Source: Oegoconia quadripuncta (lineage: Eukaryota > Arthropoda > Insecta > Lepidoptera > Autostichidae). Taken from it: DNA of 64,000 nucleotides. The notes under the pieces were generated by a model, which saw nothing but the letters and a program-made list of their open reading frames with translations, did not search any database and was not told the origin of the DNA. Positions 10,942 to 22,200 of this stretch are shown here, piece after piece. The stretch covers positions 4,159,001 through 4,223,000 of the forward strand of contig OX438745.1 of assembly GCA_949316235.1 (NCBI GenBank), given 5' to 3'. The translations under genes and the position numbers were made by a program. The first letter of the stretch is position 1; each line of letters begins with the position of its first letter.

Positions 10942-12049
10942 CCGCGCACCCAACTATATTGCGTTTCCACTACGTGTAGATTTATGTCTGCTATTATAAC
11001 ACGGATACTGACAAACAACTTTTTCTAACAGGTTGTTTTTGTGACAATTTAATTTCTTTTTAAAGACAATGAGTTAGAAAATGTCATGAATAAACCACTT
11101 GAACTAAATGAAGATGAGTCAGAGTTGTTATGCGCTTACCCAAAATCTCTACTAATTGAGCGACTGACCGCAAACTTACAAATGTAAGTATTCAGTAGAT
11201 CAGAAAAATAGGGCGACTACAATCACCAGTCTCTAATAAAGTCTTGGAATGCTATTTATGGAACATTTTATAAGATCGCGCCCCTGTGACCCTGTACAGT
11301 TGCCGCAGTTCGATGTAAATTTTAAAGAACTACTTAGTGATCTATTTTATAATCTCCAAGTCTTTAACTAATATGACACTTACATCACTTATGGACTATA
11401 GTATCAATCACTTTGACATTTTACGGTATTTACGAAAAAGATTGTGATTAAACAATAGATATAAATACTATTCGGATGCTCAAAACACAAAAAAATCACT
11501 GAAGAGTAGGTAATGTTGGTTTAATTGCTGTACAATTTTCCCTTTTTTTTATTTGCTTCAACGTATCTTTTAAAATGTCCGAAGAAATGAATTTAAATCG
11601 ACATAATTCATTATAAATGTGTGATATGAAGTGTTCTTCTAATCGTAATAACTAATAAATAACTTATTCCAGATAAATGCGGTGTAAAACGGTCAATGTT
11701 ACTACTTGGCCGCCATTTTGAAATGATTCCGGTTGACGTTAGAGATAGATAATACTACAATTCCGCCGAGACAATGAATTTATTAGATCGGCAAAGTACT
11801 CCATTTATATAGTTGGTTACTTTTTGGGTACTGCTAATGAGTCAGTTTTAATAGAAGAAGAAGAAGCGTATAATCAGCAAAGCTATCTTTGCAGTAGGAT
11901 AAAGTGGCATACCCAAAAATGTTTAAAACAACACTCACAAAAAGCTGTTTTATTATCAGATCTCAACTTATATGGTTCTGTTCTATAAATTATTGCATTA
12001 TTGCGCAATGGAATCGATACAAGTTTTTTGTGATATGTCACTTTGTAGC

Positions 12050-12140
12050 TTTGTAGATAGATAGATAAATAAATCGTTTATTTGTTACTCCGATCACTCA
12101 CATATATAAAGTTTAGAGAGTATTTCTTAAAAAAACTTAA
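12050..12140 (-). mobile_element. probable LINE 3' tail with GATA-type repeat
   Basis: AGATAGATAGATAAATAAAT followed by ATTTGTTACTCCG looks like a reversed LINE 3' terminus with a tandem tail, comparable to the CTAT-tailed end at 61.5 kb. Short and diverged. Confidence 0.35.
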
Positions 12141-13891
12141 AAGGTAAGTACTAGGTACAGAACAACTAGAGCATATGTGTTCTGCAGTAGGACTAATGGG
12201 TCCCAGTGTGTGAGATTGTCCAAAGAACAAAACACTGATTTTAAGCTATTACCCGAGGAGGATTATAGGTACAAGTGCAACATAAATAAAAATAAAAACA
12301 ATGCTGGATTAGTGTGAATAATAATATGAGTACAATATAGATATAAAGATTGTATGATTCTACCTAACCGACAAGCTGGCAATCTATAGACAGGCTCAGA
12401 AAAATTCTACAAGCCTACATGTACAATATAACAATCATTCTATTTGGAAATGAAGGACTGAAATTTAGCGACTTGAATTCTAATTAACTTTCGAACGAAA
12501 GAGATAACTGAGTTACGAGTGACTGCAGTTACGCATTATGCATTCGAAATTCAAAAATTTGTACCCTTTAGTTCCATTCTATTTCTTTTCCGAAGATATT
12601 GTAATGAAAAAGAAAACATTACAGATATTTTTTAAATGTATGAACGCCAACGCAGACCGCCTATGCTGTCTGCAAACAGTGGATTTTCAATTGTGTCTAT
12701 GTCGCCGTAGTCAATATGTTAAATATGCCAAATTTCTCATGACACTAATCGTCTGCGTATACAAACAGATAGATGAACAAATAGAGGGACATGTTGAAAC
12801 TATGAGAGTTCCTAGCGTGACACAAATGGTTATTAAAAATCAGTGTTACCCAATACGATGTCACAATGAACTAAGTAAAGTTATGCATACCTAAGTAATT
12901 GTCCAGTAGTGAATATACGTTAGAATGCAAATCCTTTTAAATTAGTGTGCTTTAGCTTTAATTAGGACTTTATAATGATAACTTAAAATGTAGTGCATTA
13001 GTGCATGAAAACAAGTTACGTCAATGGAATAATTTAAATAATTCAATGACTATACTATATTCCTGCTATACGATGTATTTAAATTTGTCTACAAAACATT
13101 CTACATAAGGCTTAAATATTGTAATGGTTACTAATAAAATGTATTTTGTTTGTTTGCTGTTAAAACTTAAATTACCAGTTGAAATGTTTTCGTGTAAAAT
13201 ATTTAGCTAAAAGTCGAAAATTTGAAACAAGGAACAGCATATGAGTAAGTAATCCAGTCATAATTTATGCCAAAAACATCTGCCAGTCACATCCTGAGAA
13301 GACAATAAGCATACAGTGACCGCGGCCTCCAGACGAAAGCAATGAAACGAAAAATAATAAAAAAACGAGTTGTTCGCTTTCGCTGTCGGGCCGCCCCAAA
13401 TTGAATGACCTCATTTCCAACTGCTATTTTAATTTTATTTTTAATTCTCTTTGATTCTTTGTTATTCACTTTAAAAAGGAGTAACAGAGTATAAAATTGT
13501 ATGTAAAATTTTAGTTGAGAATGCTGACCTTATAATTAAATAGTTGCGTTAAAAAAAAGGATTTGTGATTTGCGACAACGTAAAACGTAGATAATAAAAT
13601 ATTTTTTAACAGGTAATAACTAAGTAAGGTATGGCCGTAAAGATAATGAATGTAGTTTCTTTTTAACATAAGCAATGGAACCATTACCTATACTGCCCAA
13701 ATATAAGTGTAAGTCAATAAAAATTCACTAGAATTCGATTTTTGAATATCACTGTGATCATCAAATCGGAGGTGAAAAAATACTAACACTATTTTCGTGT
13801 ATCGATATTTTCTTGGCAATCTTTTTCGATGAGTTTTAAAATCAAAAGCTTTTAATAATTTATAAATAGGTTAGAGTGAGTTAAAATCTTC
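12141..13891. other. repeat-poor DNA with one unassigned open frame
   Basis: No repeat recognised. A 118-codon frame at 12538-12894 (+) has no recognisable motif, signal peptide or domain, AT-rich codons, and no flanking splice or promoter signal I can defend. Chance is the simplest explanation. Confidence 0.3.
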
Positions 13892-14226
13892 TTTTTTTTT
13901 TTATGCACAACGGGTTGATACTTGACCTCAGTCACACCTGATGTTAAGTGAAGATGAGATCGAAGGTGGAAGCGTACTGACCTGGAAACCCCAACACATT
14001 TGGGGAACTGGCTATCTTATCTCTGACAAACGGAACATAACGATGCTGTTAACATTGCTGCTTAGCGGCAGATTTAGATAAGATGGTTTTAGCTAGCTAG
14101 GCGGACATTTAAAATGCCCTACTACCAACCAAACCGAGTACTTAAACCTGTACCCCGCTGGGATCGAACCCGCGACCTCCGAATCGTAAACCCAATGTTG
14201 TTTACATTGAGCCACGGAGGCGGTTA
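13892..14226 (-). mobile_element. SINE-1, full length
   Basis: Reference full-length SINE-1, about 335 bp, minus strand. The tRNA head at the right end has an A-box-like TGGCTCAATG and a B box (reverse of GGTTCGATCCCAGCGG). The body contains an internal hairpin around TTATCTAAATCTG / CAGAGATAAGATAG. The 3' end is CATCAGGTGTGACTGAGGTCA followed by CAACCCGTTGTGCAT and an A tail (seen as the T run at 13892-13902). The same 3' end appears in the LINE at 41.2 kb. Confidence 0.9.
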
Positions 14227-14264
14227 AATCAATACAAAAAAAAACCGCAAAAAATTCGACGACG

Positions 14265-14350
14265 CTTATATCCGGATTCCGGACAAACACTGTACTCACA
14301 CAATGACGTCACACATAACACCCGTCGTTTTTGTGTGGGTGTTAAAAAAA
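14265..14350 (+). repeat. dispersed repeat R12 fragment
   Basis: CATAACACCCGTCGTTTTTG followed by GGGTGTTAAAAAAA is the end of R12, seen also at 20.27, 30.86 and 56.65 kb. Confidence 0.4.
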
Positions 14351-14914
14351 CGTTTCAAATTGTAATGGCCTTCGATTACCGAGTTAGAAAAAGGAGTTCC
14401 TATGACCGATTAGAACTCTTGTATATATACTGTGGTGAAGTGAAACTCATCGTCCCACACATCCAAACAATAGCCTTTTGTATTTTCTTATCAACAAAAC
14501 ATAATTAAATGTGACGTTGACCACCATTTAATACTTCTTTAATGAAAAAATATTTTCAATAATTCATTCTAGGCCAACAGGAAGTACCTACCATATCTTT
14601 AGGTTTTAATTATGACTCAGTAAAATACGTTCAGAAACTTATAGGTACTTCCTACAGAACTATGGTGTTATAAATTATAAACCTTAGTAATTAGTATTAA
14701 CTTTATCGTGAGATTAGTACGTGGAGGCTGGTCAATTTAAATCAATGAAACTAATCAAACTAATGTGTATGCGCATATGGTTGCCCCTGTATCTGAATCA
14801 GCTCAGTGATGGGTGATCCATGGGCGGTCACAAAATTCCACGTCCACTCAATTTAATTGTACTTTGTATGGCTATGAAAATAAATGTATTTTGTTGTTTG
14901 TTGTTAATATAATT
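14351..14914. other. AT-rich DNA, nothing recognised
   Basis: No repeat, RNA gene or coding signal seen. Confidence 0.4.
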
Positions 14915-15340
14915 AATGCGAAAGTTTGTGTATGTATGTATGTTTGTTACCTCTTCACCCCTAAACGGTTGGACGGATTTGTATGAAATTTGGTTGGTAG
15001 ACAGATTAGGTTCTGGATTATTATATATAGGCCAAATTTATTGCTGGTCCGATGTTGATAAAAAGTTCCACGCGATCAAATTCGCGAGCAACAGCTGAAT
15101 TATAAATTGAAAATTAAGAAAACGCCTGAGGTGACCAATGGATATCATCCAAATAAATAAACCAACTTTGTTAAAAGCTAAATATCTTCGAAAAGGCTCA
15201 AACAATTTCCACAAAATGGCTAAAAACTGACTCACAAAAAAGGCATTCAAAAATAAGAACGTTTAGCCGCCACAATTCTACAGATAAACATGGACTTCAC
15301 AATTATAACAGCCCTATTTTTGACTCGGGTGTGAAAGAAT
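14915..15340. repeat. R10-type and R12-type repeat debris
   Basis: 14915-15020 reads like the reverse of R10 (GGATTTGTATGAAATTTGG). 15110-15250 aligns with 45165-45290 (ATCATCCAAATAAATAAACC, then TTAAAAGCTAAATATCTTCG). The end at 15285-15335 resembles the R12 terminus. Boundaries are approximate. Confidence 0.45.
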
Positions 15341-15402
15341 ACTTATTATTGATTGATTTACTCTATTATTTTTTTTTATTTTTTTTTTATTTTTTTTTAA
15401 TT

Positions 15403-15490
15403 AGAATGGGATCGCTCTTGACCTTAATCTGGACTAATGTCGAGATAAGGTCTACGATGGAACGAGCTTTCCCAGAAGATGCCTATTTAA
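15403..15490 (-). pseudogene. LINE C-terminus and 3' UTR relic
   Basis: Minus-strand translation gives KVRLNRHLLGKLVPS then a stop, like the FKxRVNRH tail at 41.3 kb. The 3' UTR GACCTTATCTCGACATTAGT leads to an A-rich end (T runs at 15368-15402). The same 3' UTR is at 30449-30523 (+). Confidence 0.6.
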
Positions 15491-15514
15491 CCTGACTTTA
15501 AAGACTTTATTATT

Positions 15515-15553
15515 TACAATACAATACAATACAAATACTCTTTATTGCGCAAA
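15515..15553 (-). mobile_element. LINE 3'-terminal fragment
   Basis: Reverse of a TTGCGCAATAAAGAG end with a GTATT tandem tail. Confidence 0.5.
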
Positions 15554-15589
15554 ATAATTTATTATTTACCTACTTTATGTAACACTGTA

Positions 15590-15705
15590 GCCGTTTAGGT
15601 ATGACCGATTTTGAAGTGCAAGATGTCATTCGATTCGTCTGAATCCCTAGAGTCTCATAGGATAAAATATATAATAAAAAAATCCAACATGACGCCCGCA
15701 AAATG
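15590..15705 (+). repeat. dispersed repeat R8
   Basis: GACCGATTTTGAAGTGCAAG and AGAGTCTCATAGGATAAAAT match 17.45, 57.43 and (reverse) 61.53 kb. Confidence 0.5.
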
Positions 15706-15751
15706 CAAAATATGCTGGCGGGTCTTTTGGTTTTTAAATAGTTATATGTTA

Positions 15752-15895
15752 CTATTTTATTTATTTATTTAACACTTGCATATATAAGTATACAAACATA
15801 CATTGAACAAACATAGGACAGAAATTACAATACACAAAAGGCGAGCTTATCTCTGTAAGAGATTTCTTCCAGCAAACCCTCGGAAGGAAAAACTA
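15752..15895 (-). mobile_element. LINE 3' UTR
   Basis: Same 3' UTR as 26.8 kb: reverse of GCTGGAAGAAATCTCTTACA, GATAAGCTCGCC and an ATAAATA-rich tail. No coding part attached. Confidence 0.55.
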
Positions 15896-16518
15896 ATATA
15901 ATGTTTTTTATTGCAGACAAAGTACGATACTTAAAATATAGAACAATACATTAAAAAAAAACATCACTGACAAAAGACAAAACATTAAGATTTATAGCAT
16001 TACTCTATGTTTAGGTATCTAATGACATTTCCTAATTTTATATTGTTGTCAACTATTTTACATTTTATTCAACTGACATGTAATGAAAAAGACCACCTAG
16101 GACTTTTTTTAGAACTAACTGGACACACATTTCACCACAATCTTAGTTAAAAACAAACCGAACGTCTACTGGTCTTTCCTCCAGGGGAGCGCGTGGATTG
16201 TTTTCAGCGCTGAAACTTTATGCTATATGTTAACTTCCTGCTGTTAGCTCTGATGAGATACGGAAGGTGTATTCACCTGATGAATTGCTTGCGTTACTTA
16301 GTTTGAGGAATTTGGAAAAGCCGCTTGATATAGGCGTGGATAGTTCTAGAGTTGCGAGACACCTATTACTAAGTCGGTAGACAGACGCTATATCAATTAC
16401 CTACAAATATGATTTAGGCGTAGTTAGTTGTTCCTATGAGGTTCTGTTTGAGTTCGGAGTTTAGTGCCGGAAGTTTACAAGGTAAGTAAGCATTGCGTAG
16501 CGCATTGCATATAGGGGA
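15896..16518. other. AT-rich DNA, nothing recognised
   Basis: No shared repeat or coding signal seen. Confidence 0.35.
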
Positions 16519-16846
16519 TTTTTTTTTATGCACGACGGGTTTGTACTTGACCTCAATCACACCTGATGTTAAGTGAAGATGAGGTGGAAGCGTACTGACC
16601 CGGAAACCCCAACGCATTTGGGGGACTGGCTATCTTATCTCTGACAACCGGAACACAACAATGCTATTAACATTGCTGCTAGGCGGCAGATTTAGATAAG
16701 ATGGTGGTAGCTAGCCAGGCGGGCATTTAAAATGCCCTACCACCAACCAAACCGAGTACTTAAACTTGTACCCCGTTGGGGATCGAACCCGCGACCTCCG
16801 AATCGTATACCCAATGTTGTTTACATTGAGCCACGGAGGCGGTTAA
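16519..16846 (-). mobile_element. SINE-1, full length
   Basis: Head at the right end (AACCGCCTCCGTGGCTCAAT in reverse), A tail at the left. One base longer at the B box than the 13.9 kb copy (TTGGGGATCGAACCC on the plus strand). Confidence 0.9.
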
Positions 16847-17082
16847 ACCATATCGGGGATATCAAAATCGAGTTTCCTTTATAATATCGAATGCTAATAT
16901 AACGAATGGGTGACGTGTAATCGAACGCTCAACATATTGTTGTATCCTTTGATTGAATGACGAACAAACAGCTCCACAGATCGAATGATTAGAATGAAGA
17001 AACGAATTGACCTGCGTTCAGCCATTTCTCAAGGCCTTTATTAGGTCTCCATTGTAGCACCTTAATGTCCCAACGGCCATCA

Positions 17083-17288
17083 GGTTCGAACTATATTGGT
17101 TAGTGGTAGGGTATCTTATCTAAGTCTGCCGTCACAGCAATACTAATAGCTTTCGGTTCCGGTTGTAAGAGATAAGATAGAGTCCTCCACATAAGATGGA
17201 GTTGCCGGGTCTTTCACTTTCGGCCTCATCTTCACTTAACATCAGTTGTGATTGGGGTGGAGCTAACCCGTTGTACATTTACAAAAAA
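17083..17288 (+). mobile_element. diverged SINE-1 lacking most of its head
   Basis: Retains GGTTCGAAC, GGTATCTTATCTAAGTCTGC, GAGATAAGATAG and TCATCTTCACTTAACATCAG. Much of the segment after the B box is deleted. Confidence 0.7.
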
Positions 17289-17386
17289 ATGCCCTGCCAA
17301 ATAACAGACACATCACTGTATACCCGTTATCGTTCTGTCATTTTTCAAAATCGATTAAAGAAAGGTCTTGAATGTTTGCGTTCCGT

Positions 17387-17575
17387 TTTTTACCCGACTG
17401 CCTAAGAAAGGAGGGTAATGTTTTTCGAGCGTAGATGTAAGTATGTCTGTTCCTTTGGCGCATCCTGTAGCCTAAACGACTTGACCGGTTTCGAAGTGCA
17501 TGGTGTCGTTAGATTCGCCTTGGTACCCTGAGTGTTATAGGATACATTTTTTGCTAAAGATTATAAACACGGCGT
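17387..17575 (+). repeat. dispersed repeat R8, longest copy
   Basis: TTTTACCCGACTGCCTAAGA, GGAGGGTAATGTTTTTCGAG, GGTTTCGAAGTGCATGGTG and GTGTTATAGGATACATTTTT in order. Also at 57.35 kb. No pol III boxes or terminal inverted repeats; class unknown. Confidence 0.6.
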
Positions 17576-18034
17576 GGTTTTTAACACACTTTTATTAGCT
17601 TCAAATCAAATGTAATCAAATCCTGAAAGTTAATTTAAACTTACTTCAAATTGTTGTATCGAAATGAAACTTTGTATGTATATGTAATTCTGATGACAAT
17701 ACTATAATTTGGTATCTTGAAGCTGACCTGATGATGGAGCCCGTAACGGATGGTGAAATTCTTCAGTGGCTTCAGGTAAACCTCTCGAGTTTGGGCTCTT
17801 ATGATTAGTTTTGACGAGTCCAATATATTACACTTGGTGTGGACGGTCTGATGATGGTACCAGGAGATGGGAGATGGATGGTGGAAATGTAGCGTTTTTT
17901 AAACTACATATTATTAAACACTTAAATAGGTATCTACCTAGTTATTTCTTTTAATTAAACTGGTTATTTCTACACACCGAAAAAAAAAAACCACAACAAC
18001 ATACAAGAAACCAAAACAGAGGTGACTAAGGCCC

Positions 18035-18172
18035 GTATCCTAAAAACCGCTCTCGAGATTGAGATTGCCATAACCTGACGCTTGAGATATATTAAAATAG
18101 TATAAAAAAAATAGTATTGAGACCGAGACACGATCCCAATCTCAAGATCGTTCCACCAACACGGCTCTATGA
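18035..18172. mobile_element. TIR-2-like fragment
   Basis: GGCCCGTATCCTAAAAACCG followed by CTCGAGATTGAGAT resembles the start of the inverted-repeat element at 30.08 kb, with a CTTGAG and a CTCAAG in the short body. Confidence 0.4.
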
Positions 18173-18526
18173 CTAACTAGGTAATACAATGAGTACGTGT
18201 GTCCCCACACACTGTCCCCCCATATTCTCATCAAACACTGAGTAACATAAATGGCTCAGCACTGGTTTTTGAGCCTATAGTTTTAAGCAATCAGTACGAC
18301 ACTTTCGCTTCACACCTAACAAACAATAACAACTGGCTTTATTCCAGGTTACGCCTGCAACAGCGAGCCCTTTACGATCTTGCTCGACAACTACCCATTC
18401 TATAGTTTACGTTTGTCTACATGTATGCTCATTCATCGGTTGTCGTAAACGTTTACTATTTAGTACTTCTGTACTATATTGTCGTTTGCTTGTCTAGGTG
18501 ATTAATTGTGATCTGTGTTACTTGTA

Positions 18527-18747
18527 AATAATAATAATAAATATTTCGGACACTTACACCAATCATTTAGTCCCAAATTAAGCAAAGCTTGTACTATGGA
18601 TGCTAGATAACTGCTAAACATATATAAATATTTATATAAACATCCATGACTCAGGAATAAATGATCATATTCATCACACAAACATTTACCCGTCTCGGGA
18701 TTCGAACCCGCAACCGTTGGTTTCGCTGACAGGGTCACTATACGTGT
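18527..18747 (-). mobile_element. SINE-B
   Basis: 3' end at the left (AATATTTCGGACACTTACAC), B box in reverse (GGATTCGAACCCGCAACC) at about 18698, head degraded at the right. Confidence 0.8.
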
Positions 18748-18754
18748 AAGTGAT

Positions 18755-19475
18755 AGGTAAGTGTAATAGAAGGTATGGATAGGTTTTTTTTTCATAACCA
18801 TGAACGAATAAAGCGTTGTCATTTGACGGTTGCGTTTGTAGCCTATGCCACATAATTACATCATTAAATGATATAAATAAAATAAATTTGGAGAAAATTA
18901 TGAATAGAATAGAATACATTTATTTGCAATGATTAAGGTAAGTAAAATAGTTGGTAAAATAGTATAAATTGTATCACCTAAATCAGCCATATACATATAG
19001 CATGCAAAATTATAATTTGCCTGTCCTTCATTAAAAAATAAAAATACAAATTAAATTACACAATTAGCATTTCCTTTTTGATTAAATTAATTTTCTAGTT
19101 AACTAATTCACAATTTCGAGAAATGACGTCTCAACAATTTATTACAGTTTAATTAAAATATGTCTGCAATTAATTTATAATTATTGATTTAATTCATCGT
19201 CAAGGAAATTATATTACATTTTTATTACATATCATTATTATTAAAGTTATGTTTAAAATATTCATCAATTGAGTAAAATACATTGTTCAATAAGAATTTA
19301 AATATAGTTGTTTTGAACTTCTTAATTGGTAATTCTTTTATGACTTCCAAATAAATTTCGCATGATACGCAACCCGCAAGTCGCTATCAATCAAAATCAA
19401 AAGCAAGGTTTATAAAAAAAATAATTAATAAACACCTATGCCAATAGCTTGTACTCGTATTTTACTTACCTAATA
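18755..19475. repeat. long repeat with counterpart at 38.8-39.1 kb, split by a LINE
   Basis: GTCATTTGACGGTTGCGTTT and CACATAATTACATCATTAAA match 38.87-38.93 kb. The match stops at 18903 and resumes at 19338 (AATAAATTTCGCATGATACG against AATGAATTTCGCTTGATAGG). Its outer part, CACCTATGCCAATAGCTTGT at 19431, occurs at 39.06-39.08 kb in reverse orientation. Confidence 0.6.
18904..19337 (-). mobile_element. 5'-truncated LINE insertion with target duplication
   Basis: 434 bp flanked by TTATGA (18898-18903 and 19338-19343). The minus strand starts with a coding tail, KELPIKKFKTTIFKFLLNN, then SIDEYFKH and a stop, typical of non-LTR retrotransposon C-termini (LP...FK...EY). It ends in an ATTCTATTCTATT-type tandem tail. 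The related copy at 38.94 kb lacks the insert. A dead, 5'-truncated retrotransposition. Confidence 0.75.
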
Positions 19476-20089
19476 TGCCCTATATTCTTATTTACCATAA
19501 AAAACTCATCAGGTGTAGTTATTCTCTTGTGAGATACAGAAGCCTAAAAACCAAAGCAACAAATCCTTTTTTATAAAGTATTAATTTTAAAGGCGACTAA
19601 ATGCGTCCAAAGTGTTAAAAATGTTTAATATTTACGCACCACTGTTATTACTTTAATATATGTTTGTTTGTCTAGTGAAAACTATTGTTTACTACTTCCG
19701 TAACAATGTATCACGATGCGTTCGTGCGATGAAATAATAATGTTTTGACTAAATTTTAAACAATCGGTGATTAACGAATTATTTTGTTCTGAATGTGTTA
19801 CATTAGGCCTTCCGTGATTGGTCACTGTGAATAATACGCGCGAGATGGTTTAAGGATGCGTCAGATCTCTCATAAGGTGCCGTTTGATTTCCTGTAATTA
19901 CTATGCTTTGAAATTTTCAAAAATTTAGAGAAAACAAATGATTGTAATATTTAGATAGACCACACTATGTTAAAAACTCAACATGGCTAAGTATCTATCT
20001 CCGGGCTTAATCGGAAATATATATAAAAAAATACAAACCCTCCAAAAGACTATGATCGCATCGAAATGCACCAAAAACTGTGTAAATAA
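19476..20089. other. AT-rich DNA, nothing recognised
   Basis: No shared repeat or coding signal seen. Confidence 0.35.
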
Positions 20090-20300
20090 CTTCAGAATGA
20101 CCTAACCGATTTTCATCAAACATGGCTATATAGTAACTAGTCCTAACGTTTAGTCTTTAAGATATAAATAAAACCGTACTCAAATACGATCACCCATGAC
20201 AAACGTACTACGTCTGGACAAAGTCTGGAAACACACATACATAACGCCATCAAACACATAACATCCTTCGTTTTTCATTGGGGGTTGATAAATGGACAAT
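20090..20300 (+). repeat. dispersed repeat R12
   Basis: AACCGATTTTCATCAAACAT through to CATTGGGGGTTGATAAA. Related stretches at 21.7 (-), 43.9, 54.85 (-) and 56.5 kb. Confidence 0.5.
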
Positions 20301-20395
20301 TTTGAAAATCCCTGTGCGGAGCAAACATAACACTATCATCTAGGTATATAAAGTAACTATGTTAAAAATTGAACATCTTCGAAATTTTCATCATT

Positions 20396-20676
20396 GACGA
20401 CCTGTTTGGTGTAGTGGTTAGAAACTCTGCTACTACACCTAATGGTCGCGGGTTCGAATCCCGCTAGGGGCATATGTTTGTATGATGAATACAGACACGT
20501 GTTCCCGAGTTATGGATGTTTTTCATTTATACATATATTTATTTACAAAAAAAATGTATTTGTGTAGTTTAACAACCATCTAGTATCCATAACACAAGCC
20601 TAGATGTGGACCTAGATGGCGCTGTGTGTTTGTGCAAAGACATTTATTATTTATTTATTATTATTATTATTATTAT
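20396..20676 (+). mobile_element. SINE-A, full length
   Basis: Reference SINE-A. A-box-like TGGTGTAGTGG and B box GGTTCGAATCC are in the tRNA-derived head (20396-20475). The body is TGTATGATGAATACAGAC then GAGTTATGGATG. The 3' block GATGGCGCTGTGTG is followed by a TTA-repeat tail. About 280 bp, non-coding, pol III type. Confidence 0.9.
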
Positions 20677-20821
20677 ATCAAACATTTAATCCTCTAAACA
20701 TTTAAACACTAATATAAAGACATTCGTAATCAAAGACTACGCATTTTTGAGATACAAGACACCCACCCAACGTTTAATACAAAACACCTGTCGTCTTTCA
20801 TCTATATTTAAAAGAAGTAAA

Positions 20822-20935
20822 CTAACCCGTATCTTCCCGCGGCTGTCGTAAAAGGGGACTAAGGGACACCATAAACAACTGTAGATTTGCAACTTTTAAG
20901 TCTTTTCCTCCGCAAAGATCGTGAGTCTGAGTAAC
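20822..20935 (-). repeat. R4 fragment
   Basis: Reverse of the R4 end: CTTCCCGCGGCTGTCGTAAA, then AGGGACACC. Confidence 0.45.
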
Positions 20936-21002
20936 ATTGTAATGTAACCAGCTTACATGTTAACAATTTTTTAGGCCTGAAAAAAATACGTCGTAAGCGG
21001 TG

Positions 21003-21182
21003 ACTTTTAAAAATTAACGCTGCCTATACTTAACTTAATGTTATCCGATAATACACACAAAGTTGAGCTAAATTTGGATTTGCCGTTCCCAAAAAAAATC
21101 AAAAATGTTTCTATGGAGAAAACAGACTTAATGAAATTCTTCATACAAAACGCCAATTTCATAGGTAAGGACCTAATATTTA
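21003..21182. mobile_element. TIR-1 right half
   Basis: From TTTTAAAAATTAACGCTGCC to the right inverted repeat CCAATTTCATAGGTAAGGAC. The left half is absent. Confidence 0.75.
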
Positions 21183-21255
21183 GTTTGAATAAACGTAAAT
21201 TCAACGAAAAGGAAGCAATAATTTTCAAGTAGCAGAAAACTAAAATCAAAATGGC

Positions 21256-22029
21256 GCCCGCGAGCGGAGATCGGTTTATCTATCGCAACAGGCAACGAGC
21301 AAAATAAATTCCAGCAAGTAAAAACTGATGCACCTCATCCGTCTACCGGCTAAAAAGAGAAACACGACTTGACAAAAACCGTGGGCATGTTATTCCCGCG
21401 GGTTCTAAGGCGCACAGCCCGTCATTTGTTGCTGCCATTTTTATTTTGTCTATGGTGAGTTCTTTTTTCAAATTATCACATTGGGAATTAAATTATCTGA
21501 TAGAAGTGTTCTAAGATTTTTGTTTGTGAACCTTTTGTCGATATAAAAGGAATCTTGCGAGGAAAATATCAGATTTATAACAAATAGAAAATAATTACTT
21601 TCTACATAGCTCGTAGCTAGGGCGAAGGCTTTCGAAGCTTCTGTCTTTAACCATCTAAGAAAAAAGAGAGGTTTAAAAACAGGTTTTAATTTTCGAGGTT
21701 CGAGTTTTCGAGATTCTTAGCCATGTTTGATGGAAACCGGTTAAGCATTTTCGATGATATTTAACTTTTAATATAGTTGATTTATTTATTATAAGGTTTG
21801 TAGTATCCCGGGGTTTCAATTTCTAGTTTTTTTTTAGTTTATTTATCCATAAAAACATTTGAAAATCTTCACTATCAGACGCCGACAAAAACCTATAAAA
21901 GTTTGTGGGTAGTGCGAATGGAGTCACTGACCCGTCGCGTTATTAATTATTAATGTAGATAACTTAAGTATCTATGGAGGGAACTTAAGTATCTAAATGT
22001 GCGAAAAGTATACATGTGTCTCTATATCG
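21256..22029. other. mostly unassigned DNA
   Basis: Contains an R12-like reverse stretch at 21700-21780 and a CpG-richer patch at 21390-21440. No coding signal seen. Confidence 0.35.
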
Positions 22030-22200
22030 AAATATTTGTTCAAATTCAAATTCAAAATTCAAATTATTTATTTTACGAGAATATAGGTACACAAGGGTGT
22101 TTTAATATTAAAAATAAGACCCATTACATTCTGCCTTTTGAGCATGCAGAATTTAACGAATATTTAATTATAATTACCTATTATTAACTACCTGTTATTA
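22030..22200 (-). mobile_element. probable LINE 3' end with TTTGAA-type tail
   Basis: Tandem ATTCAAATTCAAA at 22036-22060 followed by AT-rich sequence is the mirror of a LINE 3' terminus. No coding part visible. Confidence 0.4.

Larger units (their letters stand above)
8051..12049. other. long repeat-poor block
   Basis: About 4 kb with little recognisable repeat and no coding gene. Notable contents: a CpG-rich patch at 9530-9720 and another at 10890-10945 sharing a 27-30 bp motif (listed separately), GCCATTTTG words at 9690 and 11712, and a short GAA run at about 11855. The 105-codon frame at 9461-9778 lies over the CpG patch and I do not call it a gene. Confidence 0.4.

Noticed and set aside
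12538..12894. 118-codon plus-strand frame in repeat-free DNA
   Set aside because: No domain, signal peptide, promoter or splice context; AT-rich codons. Kept only as a note in the regional entry.
20396..20475. tRNA-like gene with perfect B box
   Set aside because: It is the head of SINE-A, present in about ten copies with the same body and tail; no proper acceptor stem or CCA-end context of a real tRNA.
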